From NCBI GenBank assembly GCA_000697335.1, contig JNEM01010829.1:1-16609 (forward strand): DNA of 16,609 nt. The letters are read 5' to 3'. Origin of the DNA: Conidiobolus incongruus B7586 (lineage: Eukaryota > Entomophthoromycota > Entomophthoromycetes > Entomophthorales > Conidiobolaceae). Every line of letters begins with the position of its first letter. The first letter of the stretch is position 1. Positions 1-9,539 of the stretch are shown piece after piece. The notes beneath the pieces were generated by a model. The model saw nothing but the letters and a program-made list of their open reading frames with translations. It did no database searches and was not told the origin of the DNA. The translations under genes and the position numbers were made by a program.

Positions 1-760
1 ATTGTTAATAGTTTTTTTGAATTAATTTAAATTAATAATTTGATCAAATTTTTATTAAACAAATTTGTAAATCAGATTAATTATTTTCTTAAATTCATAC
101 TTTAAATAAATATATTATATAATATTAATCAGATAAAAAAACACTATATTTGGTAAATATGAAATGATTTATTAAATTAATTTCTTAACTGAATATTCTT
201 ATAATAAAAGTAGTAGACTTAAATTATAATGAAAATATTCACTAGAAAATAACTCATAAAATAAAAATAAATATTATGAAAAATATGAAATAATTATATA
301 AAGGATTTTCATAATTTACCTTAGAATAAAACCGAATTAATTAATTATTTAATATATTTTCTAATAAGTAATATTAAATATAATTTTATCATTATTATTA
401 TAATGAATTATAAATGAAAATTAATTTAAACATTCATTAATAAATTCATTGTTTTAAATATACTAATTACTCGACTATTTTAGACCATTTAGAAATGACC
501 GCTGAGATATATATGACTAAATAGGAAAATTTAACTATATCAATTATATATTAAGTTTTTTATAGTTAGCTTGACATATAAAATTTAATTTGAGCGATTT
601 AATTATAGTTTAAAGATAGTATAGATAAGATGAGAGAAATATAGTTAAAGTAACCAGTTTATCTTATATTATTAATATTTGTTTTTTCAAGTAATTCTAA
701 TATATTTAATAGAGCTATTTATTAAAATATTAATTTTATTATATAATAAATATAGGATAA

Positions 761-787
761 AATTATAATTATAATTATAATTATAAT
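761..787. repeat. AATTAT hexamer tandem repeat
   Basis: Four perfect copies of the six-base unit AATTAT followed by a partial copy. The unit is nearly self-complementary, so the run could fold on itself. It looks like an ordinary microsatellite in A+T-rich DNA. Confidence 0.85.
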
Positions 788-1978
788 ATTAAATATATAA
801 TTTTTGTGTTTCCAATAATATTCAATTATTGAAATAATTATATTGATAGTATTATATTTTTAATTTAGTTAATATAACTTTAAATTTCACTGATTTTAAT
901 TTTATTTTCATAGTTACTAATTGAAAATTTCATATAAAAGTTTTAAACTCAATAATCTCTTTAAAATGAATTTAATATTTATTACTTAGAACCATTTATA
1001 TTCGTATTTTAAAACAGATTAAAATCTTAGTGAAACTCCATGTTAGTTATTATAGCATGTGCATTTTGATAAGAATCGATGTTAAACAAAGAAGCATAAT
1101 AAAACTATTTTTAAAATCATTAATATCATGAACAAAAGGCTTATTTATTATTAATCACAATATTCCATTATATTATAATATTCTCAAATATTAAATTTAA
1201 TTTTGCATATTTCGTCAATTGTTTAATTATTGGATAACTTTATTGATTTCAGGATAAATACACAAGATTATCTATAATTAAATAAAACAATAATAAATAT
1301 TAAATCATACGATATATAATAGTTAAATAATATTACTTGGTTTTGAAATATTATATTTACATATTCTATAAAATTCCTGTACTATTTATTTGAGTTGATA
1401 TTAATGTTATATTGAGGATTTGAATCTATTTTACTGTTGATTAAATTAACTATTCTGCTAAAGGAATACACATATAGTCAATGATAAAAGTATTGGGGTA
1501 TCAAGCAATGAAACCTAGCAAAGTTAAGAATCTTCAATTAAAAATTGATATTTAACTTATCATATATTTTGAGTAGGAAATAACTTTTCGCCATTAACAT
1601 TAAAATTCTAATTATATTAAAAGATAAATTATAACACTAAATAAACATATTCAAATTACACCGTATTCAAGCATAATCAGATTCAGATTCCATATTTATT
1701 CTCACTCCTGACACCATATTTCATAGTAATTTCACTTAAATATTTATACTATTTAGATCACTTAATCCTCAATAAATTTGAATATTTTTTCAAGTATAAT
1801 TAATAAGGAATTAAACCAATACATTTAATCTTAATTATATATGGTATTTATTTAGTTTGTTTTAATCAAATGATTGGATAAAATAAAAATGGCTAAACAT
1901 ATATTAAAGGTGCTGTTAAAAGTGAATTATAATTAATACATTATTGTGAGTAAGTGGTTAATATTGCTGTATATTTGG

Positions 1979-2005
1979 ATATATATATATATATATATAT
2001 ATAGT
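1979..2005. repeat. (AT)n microsatellite
   Basis: An uninterrupted AT dinucleotide run of about 27 bases between a GG and a G. No associated gene or element is visible. Confidence 0.95.
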
Positions 2006-3263
2006 TACTTTTTTCACAAGGAATAAATAAATTTAGTTTTAATGCTAAATTAATATCAGGATAATAATTGCATTTAACCCTATTCAAATTTAAATTCTAT
2101 TTTTGAGTAACTTTTATGGGGTCTAATAAATATTTGATATTTGAAATTATAAATTAAGTTTGATCTTCGATCTAACTTTCAAATAAAATCAAATATGATC
2201 AGTCTAAATCTTTTCCGATTTATGTATTCTTTGAATATCATCTAATTATTTTTAAAAGAAAATAGGTTTAATTGAATATTTATATTTATGTAATTATCGG
2301 TGAATTTTAATCAATTTATATAAACTTTACTTTTTATATTAGCATTTAATTTTTAAGGAATATTGATTCAAATATAATTTATTTTGAATTTTTTATAATT
2401 TCAAAATTCAAAATTTTTAATAACAAATTGAAAATAATAGTATTCTCTTTTATTTCTTTTATCAATAGCTGTTTAAAGGTAAGATGTTTAAAATATTGCA
2501 TGTAGCTGCAAATCATTATCAATTACTATCGTCATTATAAATTTAATATGTATTGCTAATTGAAGTTGTCTTAATGATGCATTGATTTTATATAGCAATC
2601 GGATAATTGTTGATGAATACAATTTAATGCTATATAATATTTAATTAATTACTAAAGTTTATTATTTTACACTATAAATTAAATTAAATTTTTATATGAA
2701 ATAAACCATAATTTTCATCAATATTTTATATTTAAAATTTTGACATTGAACTGTAATTTCATCAATTAGTATGAATTCAATATTTCAAGATATAATTATT
2801 ATCTTTTATTTTTACATTATAAAACTTAAAAGTTTATCCTTAAATTATTAATTATCATATCAGCAGGGATGATAAATTAAATTCATTCTAATTATATACA
2901 TAATATAAAATAGTATATTGTTTTCATATTACATCTGAAATTGAATTGACTTTTTTTAAAATTCAATAATAATAACTTGTAATTTATACAAAATTTATTT
3001 TATTGTTTTTATATAATATTATAATTGATGGGGGTAATTATGGATAATTCAATCCTAAAATTCCAATGAATATGTCAAGATATTAGGAAAATATAGGTGA
3101 GATATTTGGTGTAAATATTAAAATACATTTATTTCAATATATTTCCATTTGAATCTATAATTAAAATAATGTTAGTTTTTATTAATATAATTTTTCTCTT
3201 TAATAGATAGGTATTTACAATTATAAATTAATATGAAATTTAAAAAATAATCCAAAAATTATA

Positions 3264-3408
3264 ATCAAGTAATAATATATATATATATATATATATTGAT
3301 AAAATTATTATTTTTAATATTTTTTTGTTTTAAATAATAATATCCATATCTGAAATTAGCAAAGGGAATTATTATAATGATTATGGTGAACTAATGTTAT
3401 TACTTGAT
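3264..3408. repeat. 145-bp segment with 12-bp perfect inverted ends
   Basis: ATCAAGTAATAA at 3264-3275 is the exact reverse complement of TTATTACTTGAT at 3397-3408. The enclosed segment contains an (AT)n run and no coding potential. Size and ends would suit a small MITE-like remnant, but I see no convincing target-site duplication, and 12-bp inverted repeats do arise by chance in DNA this A+T-rich. The right arm also takes part in the candidate terminal repeat of the adjacent transposon. Confidence 0.3.
3275..3296. repeat. (AT)n microsatellite
   Basis: AT dinucleotide run of about 22 bases inside the small inverted-repeat segment and upstream of the Tc1/mariner remnant. Confidence 0.95.
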
Positions 3409-3454
3409 ATGGTTGTTAATTATAAGAACTATCCATTATAGTATATTTAGGTTA

Positions 3455-3478
3455 ATATATATATATATATATATATAT
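3455..3478. repeat. (AT)n microsatellite
   Basis: AT dinucleotide run of about 24 bases, lying between the candidate left end of the transposon and its transposase remnant. Confidence 0.95.
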
Positions 3479-3615
3479 CAATAAAAGACTGTGGAATTTA
3501 ATAACAATCACCTACCCAATACCATAAAAAACAAAAAATTCACCATTATTTTACACTATCTATAAATTTGAAAAATTTCACTTAAGAATATAAGAGGTGA
3601 TTATTAATATTATGA

Positions 3616-4440
3616 AGTGATAATAGTATAAGTATTGGAGCAATGGTTAAACAACTAATGATCCCAAATCCAATATGCATATTTAGTTATGTTCACCGGA
3701 AAAAGATCAATCAAAATTCAATGCTATCCATGAACTATTCATATTGAAGGCTTTGACGTGCATTCCTCGCTCTTCAATCGGTCTATAATCATTTTTATCA
3801 AATTTTCAGAGCAGAAGATCTATTTCACAATAATTTATTATTTAGCATTGTAAAATAGCACCAAAATGAAATTATTCCATCTAATTGCATAACTAATGTT
3901 GGAAATATTCAAAATCATTATGATTCGATCATTGTTGGATTAAAAACTGATACCAACTATAGAAGTAATTGTGTTTTTATTAACGAGTCACTTTTTGTTA
4001 TCAGTCTGTCACGCAATTATGCATGGTCACCAGTATCAACTAGATCAATTATTAAAATTCCAAAAATTACAACTATTTCAATAGCAATAATTTGGGGGAA
4101 TCACTACATAATATTATCGATTTAAAAGCTAGACTTCTACGAAAGTGACTTTAACTAACCCTCAATTTAATTATTCAAATATGTCAAATTCAAGTCTCAA
4201 AGGTACTATCACAAACCATTATTTTGATTTTGTTTTCAATATTTCATAATACCAATATAATTATGCAAAATTCATCCATATACATATATATTGATATCTA
4301 TAAATTAATCAAGAATTATGACTATCATTTCATCTACTTGCCAATATATTCTCCTGATCTTAGTGCTATTGTGCACCTAAGTTTAGTTTTAAAACCAAAC
4401 TATTTAAGCAATAATTTAAAACATTCCAATTTATTATTAT
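3616..4440 (+). pseudogene. Decayed IS630/Tc1/mariner-type transposase
   Basis: Remnant of a DDE transposase, which in life cuts and pastes its own element at TA sites in the nucleus. One frame carries most of it. An N-terminal helix-turn-helix-like part (SISIGAMVKQLMIPNPICIF, then YVHRKK) lies at 3625-3705. A linker (NVGNIQNHYDSIIVGLKTDT) lies at 3895-3954. The first catalytic block (NCVFINESLF, then SRNYAWSPVSTRS) lies near 3967-4040. The frame has stops at 3745, 3754, 3856 and 4123. Homology resumes at 4202-4246 (GTITNHYFDFVF) and moves to another frame from about 4242 to 4440, with IIMQNSSIY and FIYLPIYSPDLSAIVH. The family motifs are FIDES, MDN and LPPYSPDLNPIE. Here the first Asp is Asn (3982-3984), the second is Gln (4266-4268) and the Glu is Val (4371-4373). 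The gene is therefore dead on both reading frame and chemistry. Family assignment is firm; the subfamily is not resolved. Confidence 0.85.
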
Positions 4441-4817
4441 AAATACATAGAATAATTTTATAAGAGAGATAAAGGTCTTCAAGGATTTTACCAACATATC
4501 AAATTAAAATATTATATATATATATATATATTTATTTGAATTGCTATTATAATAGTTTTTAAATATTAATAATATTATTAATTATATATTTTTTAATCTA
4601 ATAATATCTATAAGAAATTATATTATATTATAATTTTAAAAAATTATTAATATATTATATAAAAATCAAAAAAAGGAAATTTTTTTAATTTCTGATTTTT
4701 TTTCAAATATATTATTAATTTCAAAAAAATAATTTATACAAAATAAATAGGAAATTATATAGTTTTGAATTATATATAAATGTTTAATATTTTTTATTAA
4801 AAAATTAATTTTTGAAA
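4441..4817. other. A/T-rich spacer between transposon remnant and LTR array
   Basis: Long A and T homopolymer runs with very few G or C bases and no coding potential. The first 60 bases may still belong to the DNA transposon end. The rest is the left flank of the retroelement array. Nothing else is recognisable. Confidence 0.6.
4513..4531. repeat. (TA)n microsatellite
   Basis: TA dinucleotide run of about 19 bases directly outside the candidate right end of the Tc1/mariner remnant. It could be the insertion target or expanded target duplication, since this superfamily inserts at TA; this is inference. Confidence 0.9.
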
Positions 4818-4822
4818 ATTTA
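4818..4822. repeat. Left copy of candidate 5-bp target-site duplication (ATTTA)
   Basis: ATTTA stands directly before the TG that opens LTR A. The same five bases directly follow LTR D at 16424-16428. Ty3/gypsy integrases duplicate 5 bp, so this is the expected size. The LTR edges were set by aligning the LTR copies to one another, before comparing flanks. A chance 5-base match remains possible in such A+T-rich DNA. Confidence 0.55.
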
Positions 4823-4923
4823 TGTTAAAAAACTAGTTCTTTAAATTCTTATATATATTTTTATATAATTCAATTAACTATAAATTATATGATTAATTTA
4901 TACTTATATAATTAAATTAATTG

Positions 4924-4931
4924 TATAAATA
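4924..4931 (+). promoter_or_regulatory. TATA-like box of LTR A
   Basis: TATAAATA lies exactly 101 bases after the LTR start, as in LTRs B, C and D. The constant spacing in all four LTRs supports it as the element's promoter box, with transcription expected a few tens of bases downstream. Function is inferred. Confidence 0.5.
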
Positions 4932-5041
4932 GTATTAAATTATCTAATAAACTAAGTTCCTTTCTTTTTTCCTCTTAATTCTTACTATTTTTTACTTTTA
5001 CACTATTTCTAAAATTAAAACTATATTTTATTAATATTGTA

Positions 5042-5411
5042 GGATATTGGTACTACCTAATATAAATCTTAATATATTAGTGACTCATCCTAGTTTGAAG
5101 CTTAATTAAACTTTGTTTACACTTGCACACTATAGCCACATTATATTACTATGTTTTACACCACATTACTTTTATATTAAGTTTTCCTCTATACTATATT
5201 AGTTTAACTACTACTACACTTATATATAGGATATTAACACTACCTAATATAAATCTTAATATATTAGTGACTCATCCTAGTTTGAAGCTTAATTAAACTT
5301 TGTTTATACTTGCACACTATAGCTATATTATATTACTATATTCTACACCATATTACTTTTATATTAAATTTTCCTCTATATTTTATTAGTTTAATTACCA
5401 CTATATTTATA
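5042..5411 (+). repeat. 187-bp direct tandem duplication inside LTR A
   Basis: Unit 1 runs from GGATATTGG at 5042 to 5228 and unit 2 from GGATATTAAC at 5229 to about 5411. The TGACTCA sites at 5081 and 5268 give the same 187-base offset. The units differ by a few percent, mostly C/T and G/A. The duplication is absent from LTRs B, C and D, so it arose in this copy or its direct ancestor, probably by slippage or unequal exchange. Confidence 0.85.
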
Positions 5412-5545
5412 TAGTAGCAATAATAAAACTATTAAAAACCTACTAAAAATTAATAATTATTTATATTAAACCTAATTATTATTATTTTAAATTTTATCTA
5501 TAATTTATTTTATTTAAATTTAACATTATATATTATAATATTATT
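5412..5545 (+). mobile_element. Primer-binding site and leader remnant of the outer element
   Basis: These 134 bases align with the first 134 bases after LTR B (5942-6075). They begin TAGTAGCAATAATA, matching the primer-binding-site position. The segment stops where LTR B begins, with no gag-like sequence between. So the array contains the start of a further family member whose body is not present here. Confidence 0.75.
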
Positions 5546-5646
5546 TGTTAAGAGATTAGTTCTCTAAATTCTTATATATACTTTCATATAATCCAATTAA
5601 CTATAAATTATATGATTAATTTATACTTATATAGTTAAATTAATTA

Positions 5647-5654
5647 TATAAATA
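5647..5654 (+). promoter_or_regulatory. TATA-like box of LTR B
   Basis: TATAAATA at 101 bases from the LTR start, the same position as in the other three LTRs. Likely the U3 promoter element of copy 1; activity is inferred only. Confidence 0.5.
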
Positions 5655-5797
5655 GCATTGAATTATCTAATAAATTAGGTTTTTTTTCCTCTCAATTCTC
5701 ACTATTTTTTACTTTTACACTATTTCTAAAATTGAGACTATATTCTATTGATATTATAGGATATTAACACTACCTAATATAAATCTTAATATATTAG

Positions 5798-5804
5798 TGA
5801 CTCA
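5798..5804 (+). promoter_or_regulatory. Conserved TGACTCA site in LTR B
   Basis: TGACTCA is the established binding site of Gcn4/CpcA-type bZIP factors in fungi and of AP-1 in animals. It is present in every LTR copy here: 5081 and 5268 (LTR A), 5798 (B), 11110 (C), 16283 (D). It lies in the best-preserved block of the LTR, about 150 bases after the TATA-like box and so probably inside the transcript. The motif is seen directly; a regulatory role is a guess. Confidence 0.4.
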
Positions 5805-5941
5805 TCCTAGTTTAAAGCTTAATTAAACTTTGTTTATACTTGTATACTATTGCTATATTATATTACTATGTTTTATACCACACTACTTTTATATTAAGTT
5901 TTCCTCTATACTATATTAGTTTAATTACCACTATATTTATA

Positions 5942-5951
5942 TGGTAACAAT
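5942..5951 (+). other. Primer-binding site of copy 1, probably initiator Met tRNA
   Basis: TGGTAACAAT follows LTR B without a gap. The equivalent site after LTR A reads TAGTAGCAAT. Together they suggest an original start of TGGTAGC, complementary to a tRNA 3' end GCTACCA. This is the 3' end of fungal initiator methionine tRNA used by yeast Ty1 and Ty3. I identify such a site only beside LTRs A and B. Confidence 0.6.
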
Positions 5952-6179
5952 AATAAAACTATTAAAAACCTACTAGAAATTAATAATTATCTGTATCAAA
6001 CTTAATTATTACTATTTTAAATCTTATCTATAATTTATTTCATTTAAATTTAATACTATATACTATAATACTACTAAAAAAAGAGATACCCTTATATTAT
6101 TTTAATAACAATAGTAGCTTAATTACTGAGTGAATTTAAAACTTTAATCTTTAAAAACTTATTACCCTCTACAAAGCTT

Positions 6180-7085
6180 ATATTAAACAACTTTTGATTG
6201 AAAAAAACATGTCTCAAAGAGCTTAAATCCAACAAACTAGCTACTTTACTATAGTTAATATATTAAACTACCTCTTTAGTGTTTTTAAAAACAAATTAAC
6301 TACTTATAATAGCTTAAAAAACCTTCACAAGCTTGAAAACTACTTTAAAAACATAAAGAATTATCTTAATTTAATTCCTAATGAAGATCTAAAGAATATC
6401 CTTAAATTAGCTACTTTTTTTTTAGAAAAATCTACTTATATTTGGTAGTTAACTTATTATAAGCTTAATCCTAAAGAATCTTCAGGAGGATAACTTACTA
6501 CAAGGATATAAACTTTTAAACAATTGGAAAAAGCTTTTAAAGTGAGGTATTACCTAAAAAATCAAGTTTGATTAGTAAGAGAAAAGTTTTCCTAGCTTAA
6601 ATAAAAACTTCTACAAAATAATTAATTGAGAAATTTAATAAAATATACTTAAACATATTAAATATTACTGAAGAAGAACAAATCCACAAACTATTACAAT
6701 ACTTTAACCTTTAAATGAAGTTTTAATTAGTTAGTAAAAAACACTTTGATAATATATTTTTTTCTAACATTTATGATACAGCAATTATAATTGATGATAT
6801 CTTTTACACTATAACTAAATCTTCCCACCTTAAAAATTAATCTTTTAAACTTTACTTTAACCCACTTAAATCTCAAATGATAGATGTTTTTGCTTTAAAG
6901 CTTTATAAGAAAACTTTTAGTAAAGAAGCTAAAGCTTACTTAAGAACAAACAAAAGTTGCTACTACTATTGAAAAACTTAAGTTAACCATAAAGCTAACA
7001 AATATCCTTTTAGGAAACAACACTAATTTAATTCTCAACAATCTTAATTTGTTAACCATAAATTAAACCTGAATAATATTAATAT
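6180..7085 (+). pseudogene. Gag region of copy 1, with zinc-knuckle remnant
   Basis: In life, Gag forms the virus-like particle that packages the element's RNA. The retrotransposon-gag domain is visible at about 6500-6715, where the translation resembles the family block of aromatic and basic residues (LEKAFKVRYYLKNQV) followed by the EEEQIHKLLQ-type stretch. A CCHC zinc-knuckle-like piece lies near 6945-7020 (KSCYYY ... NHKANKYPF). It is clearly decayed and read across more than one frame. Confidence 0.7.
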
Positions 7086-7239
7086 AACTTTAGAATCACC
7101 CCTTTTATAATTAGTTAGTAGATTCTAATTTAATCCATAAAAATTCTAATAAACTAATAATTCCACAAATTAAACTATATATACTAGAGAAATCTAACTG
7201 ATTAAACCACTAAAAACTAAAAATATTCTAGTAACTAAT

Positions 7240-7560
7240 CTACCTTATAATTTTTTACCTTTAACTATCACTCTATTGTTTGTATTAATTAGTTTTTTTA
7301 TAGATATACTTGTTAGTGTTTTAATTAACTTTAGTTGTTTTAGTTATATTATCTCCTCTTTTATTATTTTAAAATTATCTTTACCTATTTAAAAAAGCAA
7401 CTTAATAATTAAATATGCTAATAACTTAATAGAACAAGCATCTGGTATTGTATTTAAATACCTATCATTACCCCCTAACTACTCCCAATATATTAAATTC
7501 CTAGTTGGTAACATTAGTTATAATTTTATACTAGGTTAAAATTAGTTTGAATATTATAGT
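7240..7560 (+). pseudogene. Aspartic protease region of copy 1
   Basis: Position between the zinc knuckle and reverse transcriptase, plus a hydrophobic pattern like that of Ty3/gypsy retropepsins (ISFFIDILVSVLINFSCF at about 7288-7341), indicate the protease that would process the polyprotein. It is weakly conserved and called mainly from order within the element. Confidence 0.5.
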
Positions 7561-7979
7561 TTTATATCTATAAATATTACCCTAGAAAGCTATAAATTTA
7601 TTTTTTTTACATTCCAAAAAAAATTAGTGGAATTAATCTTAAAAAATCTATATTACCCTACTATAAAATTATTAAATGCTTTACCTAACACTAACTCTAT
7701 AATTGTAACAAATAATTCTATTATTATAAGTAAAAATCAATGTAAAAAGCTAATCAAAAACCTAAATAATCTATAGGGATATATATCTGTTTATTATTCA
7801 TCTATTAACATTTCATCTATTGATTTTAATGAGGTTATATTTAATAACCACTTCTTATATAATATAGTAAGTTAATTTGCTAATGTTTTTAAACCTATGA
7901 ATAAATTACCACCTAAATATAATATTAAACACAAAATTAAACTAATCCCTAATATACAACTATACTTAAAACCTACTTA

Positions 7980-8770
7980 CCATTTATTTCTTGAATAATA
8001 CTAAACTTTAAAAGAAGAAATCCAAAAACTATTTGAAAATAGGTACATTAAACTTTTTTCCTTACTATAAAAATCTCTAATCTTTTTTATACAAAAGGCT
8101 AATGGTGGTTAAAGATTATATATTAATAACTATGTTTTAAACTCTAAAACTATTAAGGATAAAACTTTATTATTAAACTTATATGATGTTAGGGATAAAC
8201 TACTTAGATCAATTATATTTACCAAACTAGATGTTAAGAATAAATATTACAATATTAGAGTTAAAGAAAATTCTATCCCTTTAACTATTTTTAATACTCT
8301 TTTAGGTTACTATAAATTTACTCTTATAAACTTTAGATTGTGTAATACCCTTGTAACTTTTACTTAATTTATCAATTCCCTTTTTAACCTTGTTTTTAAT
8401 AACTTTATTATCACTTACTTTAATAATATCTTAATCTATTTAAAAACTAAAGAAGAATATATTTAACATGTTAATCAAGCTTTACAAATTATTTAAGAAT
8501 ATAAATTACCTTTAAAACTATCAAAATACATTTTTAATGCCACTTCTATCTTTTTCTATAGTTATATTGTTTCCTCTTAAAGAATTAATATTAATCTAAC
8601 TAAACTCAATGGTGTTAAAGCTTTTACTATACTTATAAACAAAAATCAACTTATGTTTGTACTTAAATTATTAAATTACTTTAAAGATTTCATTGATTCT
8701 TTTGTTGAACTTATTACTCCTCTTACTAATTCTTTAAAGAAAGACTCTTTTTTTAAATAAACCCCACTAT
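7980..8770 (+). pseudogene. Reverse transcriptase region of copy 1
   Basis: Reverse transcriptase copies the element RNA into cDNA. Family blocks are visible in order. There is an N-terminal helix with TLKEEIQKLFENRYIK (about 8010-8055) and a fingers block with KANGG and YINNYVLN near 8095-8140. The palm block FTKLDVKNKYYNIRVKE lies at about 8220-8270. The region equivalent to the YxDD box with ILIYLKTKEEY is near 8415-8460, and the thumb/connection block LKLLNYFKDFIDSF lies near 8660-8700. The match to Ty3/gypsy enzymes is strong, and the sequence is decayed. Confidence 0.85.
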
Positions 8771-8799
8771 ACACTTTTTGTATAAATGTTTTAATTTTC

Positions 8800-9290
8800 T
8801 ATATTACCAATGCTTTTGCTTTATCTATCTTTAATCTAAAACTACCTACTATTATTTTTACTAACTCTAGTTTTTTTATAATTAGTAGATAATTAACCTA
8901 GTTTGAATTTAATTTATATTTTACCCTACAACTATAGGATAAAATAATAAATAAAGGAGAATAAGTTAAGTTTAACCTTATAAATATTACCTTAAAACTA
9001 ATAACATTCTGGTTAAGAAAAATGAAACTAGCTGAATTAAAATACCTAGTCTATAAATAAAAACTCTTTACTTTAGTAGAAATAATTAAAAATCACTTAC
9101 ATTTCTTGTTTTACAATTTTTTTTTAACACTTACAGATTATAAATCACTTATCTATTTAAATACTCATAAGTATTTACTAAGAAAATAAGTTAGATAGAT
9201 TAAAACTATTTAAGCTTATTTTTTCCTTATTTAATATCTCTTAGGTTAATAAAACTATGTTGTAGATACTTTGTTAAGAAATTTTACATA
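8800..9290 (+). pseudogene. RNase H region of copy 1
   Basis: RNase H removes the RNA strand during cDNA synthesis. The typical gypsy run is visible: KMKLAELKYLVYK, then KLFTLVEIIKNHLHFL (about 9020-9110), then LTDYKSLIYLNTHKYLLRK (about 9130-9190). A final NYVVDTLLRNF lies near 9255-9285 and corresponds to the family's NVVADALSR end. It is a fossil like the rest of the copy. Confidence 0.8.
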
Positions 9291-9539
9291 CCTACCCTTT
9301 TATTCTAATTGTAAAAATCCAGCAAATATTAACTTAATGATTATTAATGAAGGAAATAAAGAATTTATTAAATTATTTTAAGAAACACTGTTAAATAATA
9401 ATTTCTTTATTTTAATTAAAGAAGAATTCTCTAAACTATTAGAAAACCAACTAAAATATATTAAAAGATTTAAAATTATCAATAACTTACTATACTATGA
9501 TGATTGTCTATATATTCTTAACATCCCTAAGATTTAACA

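Larger units (their letters stand above)
1..3600. other. A+T-rich non-coding region, no gene recognised
   Basis: This stretch has no long open frame on either strand and no protein motif I can recognise. It is dominated by A and T runs with short islands of more mixed sequence, for example near 485-520, 1020-1090, 1480-1550 and 2460-2630. G and C are roughly balanced on the + strand, unlike the retroelement array further right. I see no tRNA, rRNA or CRISPR structure. It contains the simple repeats and the small inverted repeat listed separately. It may be intergenic DNA or transposon remains decayed past recognition; the sequence alone does not decide. Confidence 0.6.
3397..4508 (+). mobile_element. 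Possible extent of a Tc1/mariner-type DNA transposon
   Basis: The transposase remnant sits between two degenerate inverted motifs. The left one, around 3404-3418, reads TTGATATGGTTGTTAA; the reverse complement of about 4488-4502 reads TTGATATGTTGGTAA. Element length would then be about 1.1 kb, normal for Tc1/mariner elements, which are usually 1.0-1.3 kb with TA target sites. The right motif is followed by a (TA)n run starting at 4513. The match is short and imperfect, so the boundaries are tentative; the transposase identification does not depend on them. Confidence 0.3.
4823..5411 (+). repeat. LTR A of the Ty3/gypsy family, with an internal tandem duplication
   Basis: The sequence opens with TGTTAAAAAACTAGTT and aligns over its whole length with LTRs B, C and D. 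It is about 589 bases long against 393-399 for the others. The excess is a direct duplication of about 187 bases covering its 3' half. It carries the TATA-like box at 4924 and two TGACTCA sites (5081 and 5268) because of the duplication. It is followed directly by a primer-binding-site-like sequence, as a 5' LTR should be. It is the outermost left LTR of the array. Confidence 0.85.
5546..5941 (+). repeat. LTR B, 5' LTR of retroelement copy 1
   Basis: A 396-base long terminal repeat that opens TGTTAAGAGATTAGTT and ends CTATATTTATA, directly followed by the primer-binding site. TATA-like box at 5647 and TGACTCA at 5798. By eye it differs from LTR C at roughly 7-8% of positions, nearly all transitions. 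Because the mutation process seems accelerated, this cannot be turned directly into an age; the insertion is not recent. Confidence 0.9.

Noticed and set aside
1660-1740. A slightly more mixed-composition patch that might be an exon on the minus strand
   Set aside because: Reading it on the minus strand gives only short open pieces with no recognisable motif or splice context.
1-3600. A CRISPR array, riboswitches or bacterial promoters
   Set aside because: There are no regularly spaced direct repeats, and the transposable elements present are eukaryotic. The short repeats are simple microsatellites.
4224-4442. A 72-codon open frame that could be called a small independent gene
   Set aside because: It begins at a non-ATG codon, and its translation is the C-terminal part of a Tc1/mariner transposase (LPIYSPDL motif). 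It is a fragment of the pseudogene, not a separate gene.
5942-6075. Treating the 134-base stretch after LTR B as part of a longer (530-base) LTR
   Set aside because: LTRs C and D end 393-399 bases from their starts, and this stretch begins with a primer-binding-site-like TGGTA. It is leader, not LTR.
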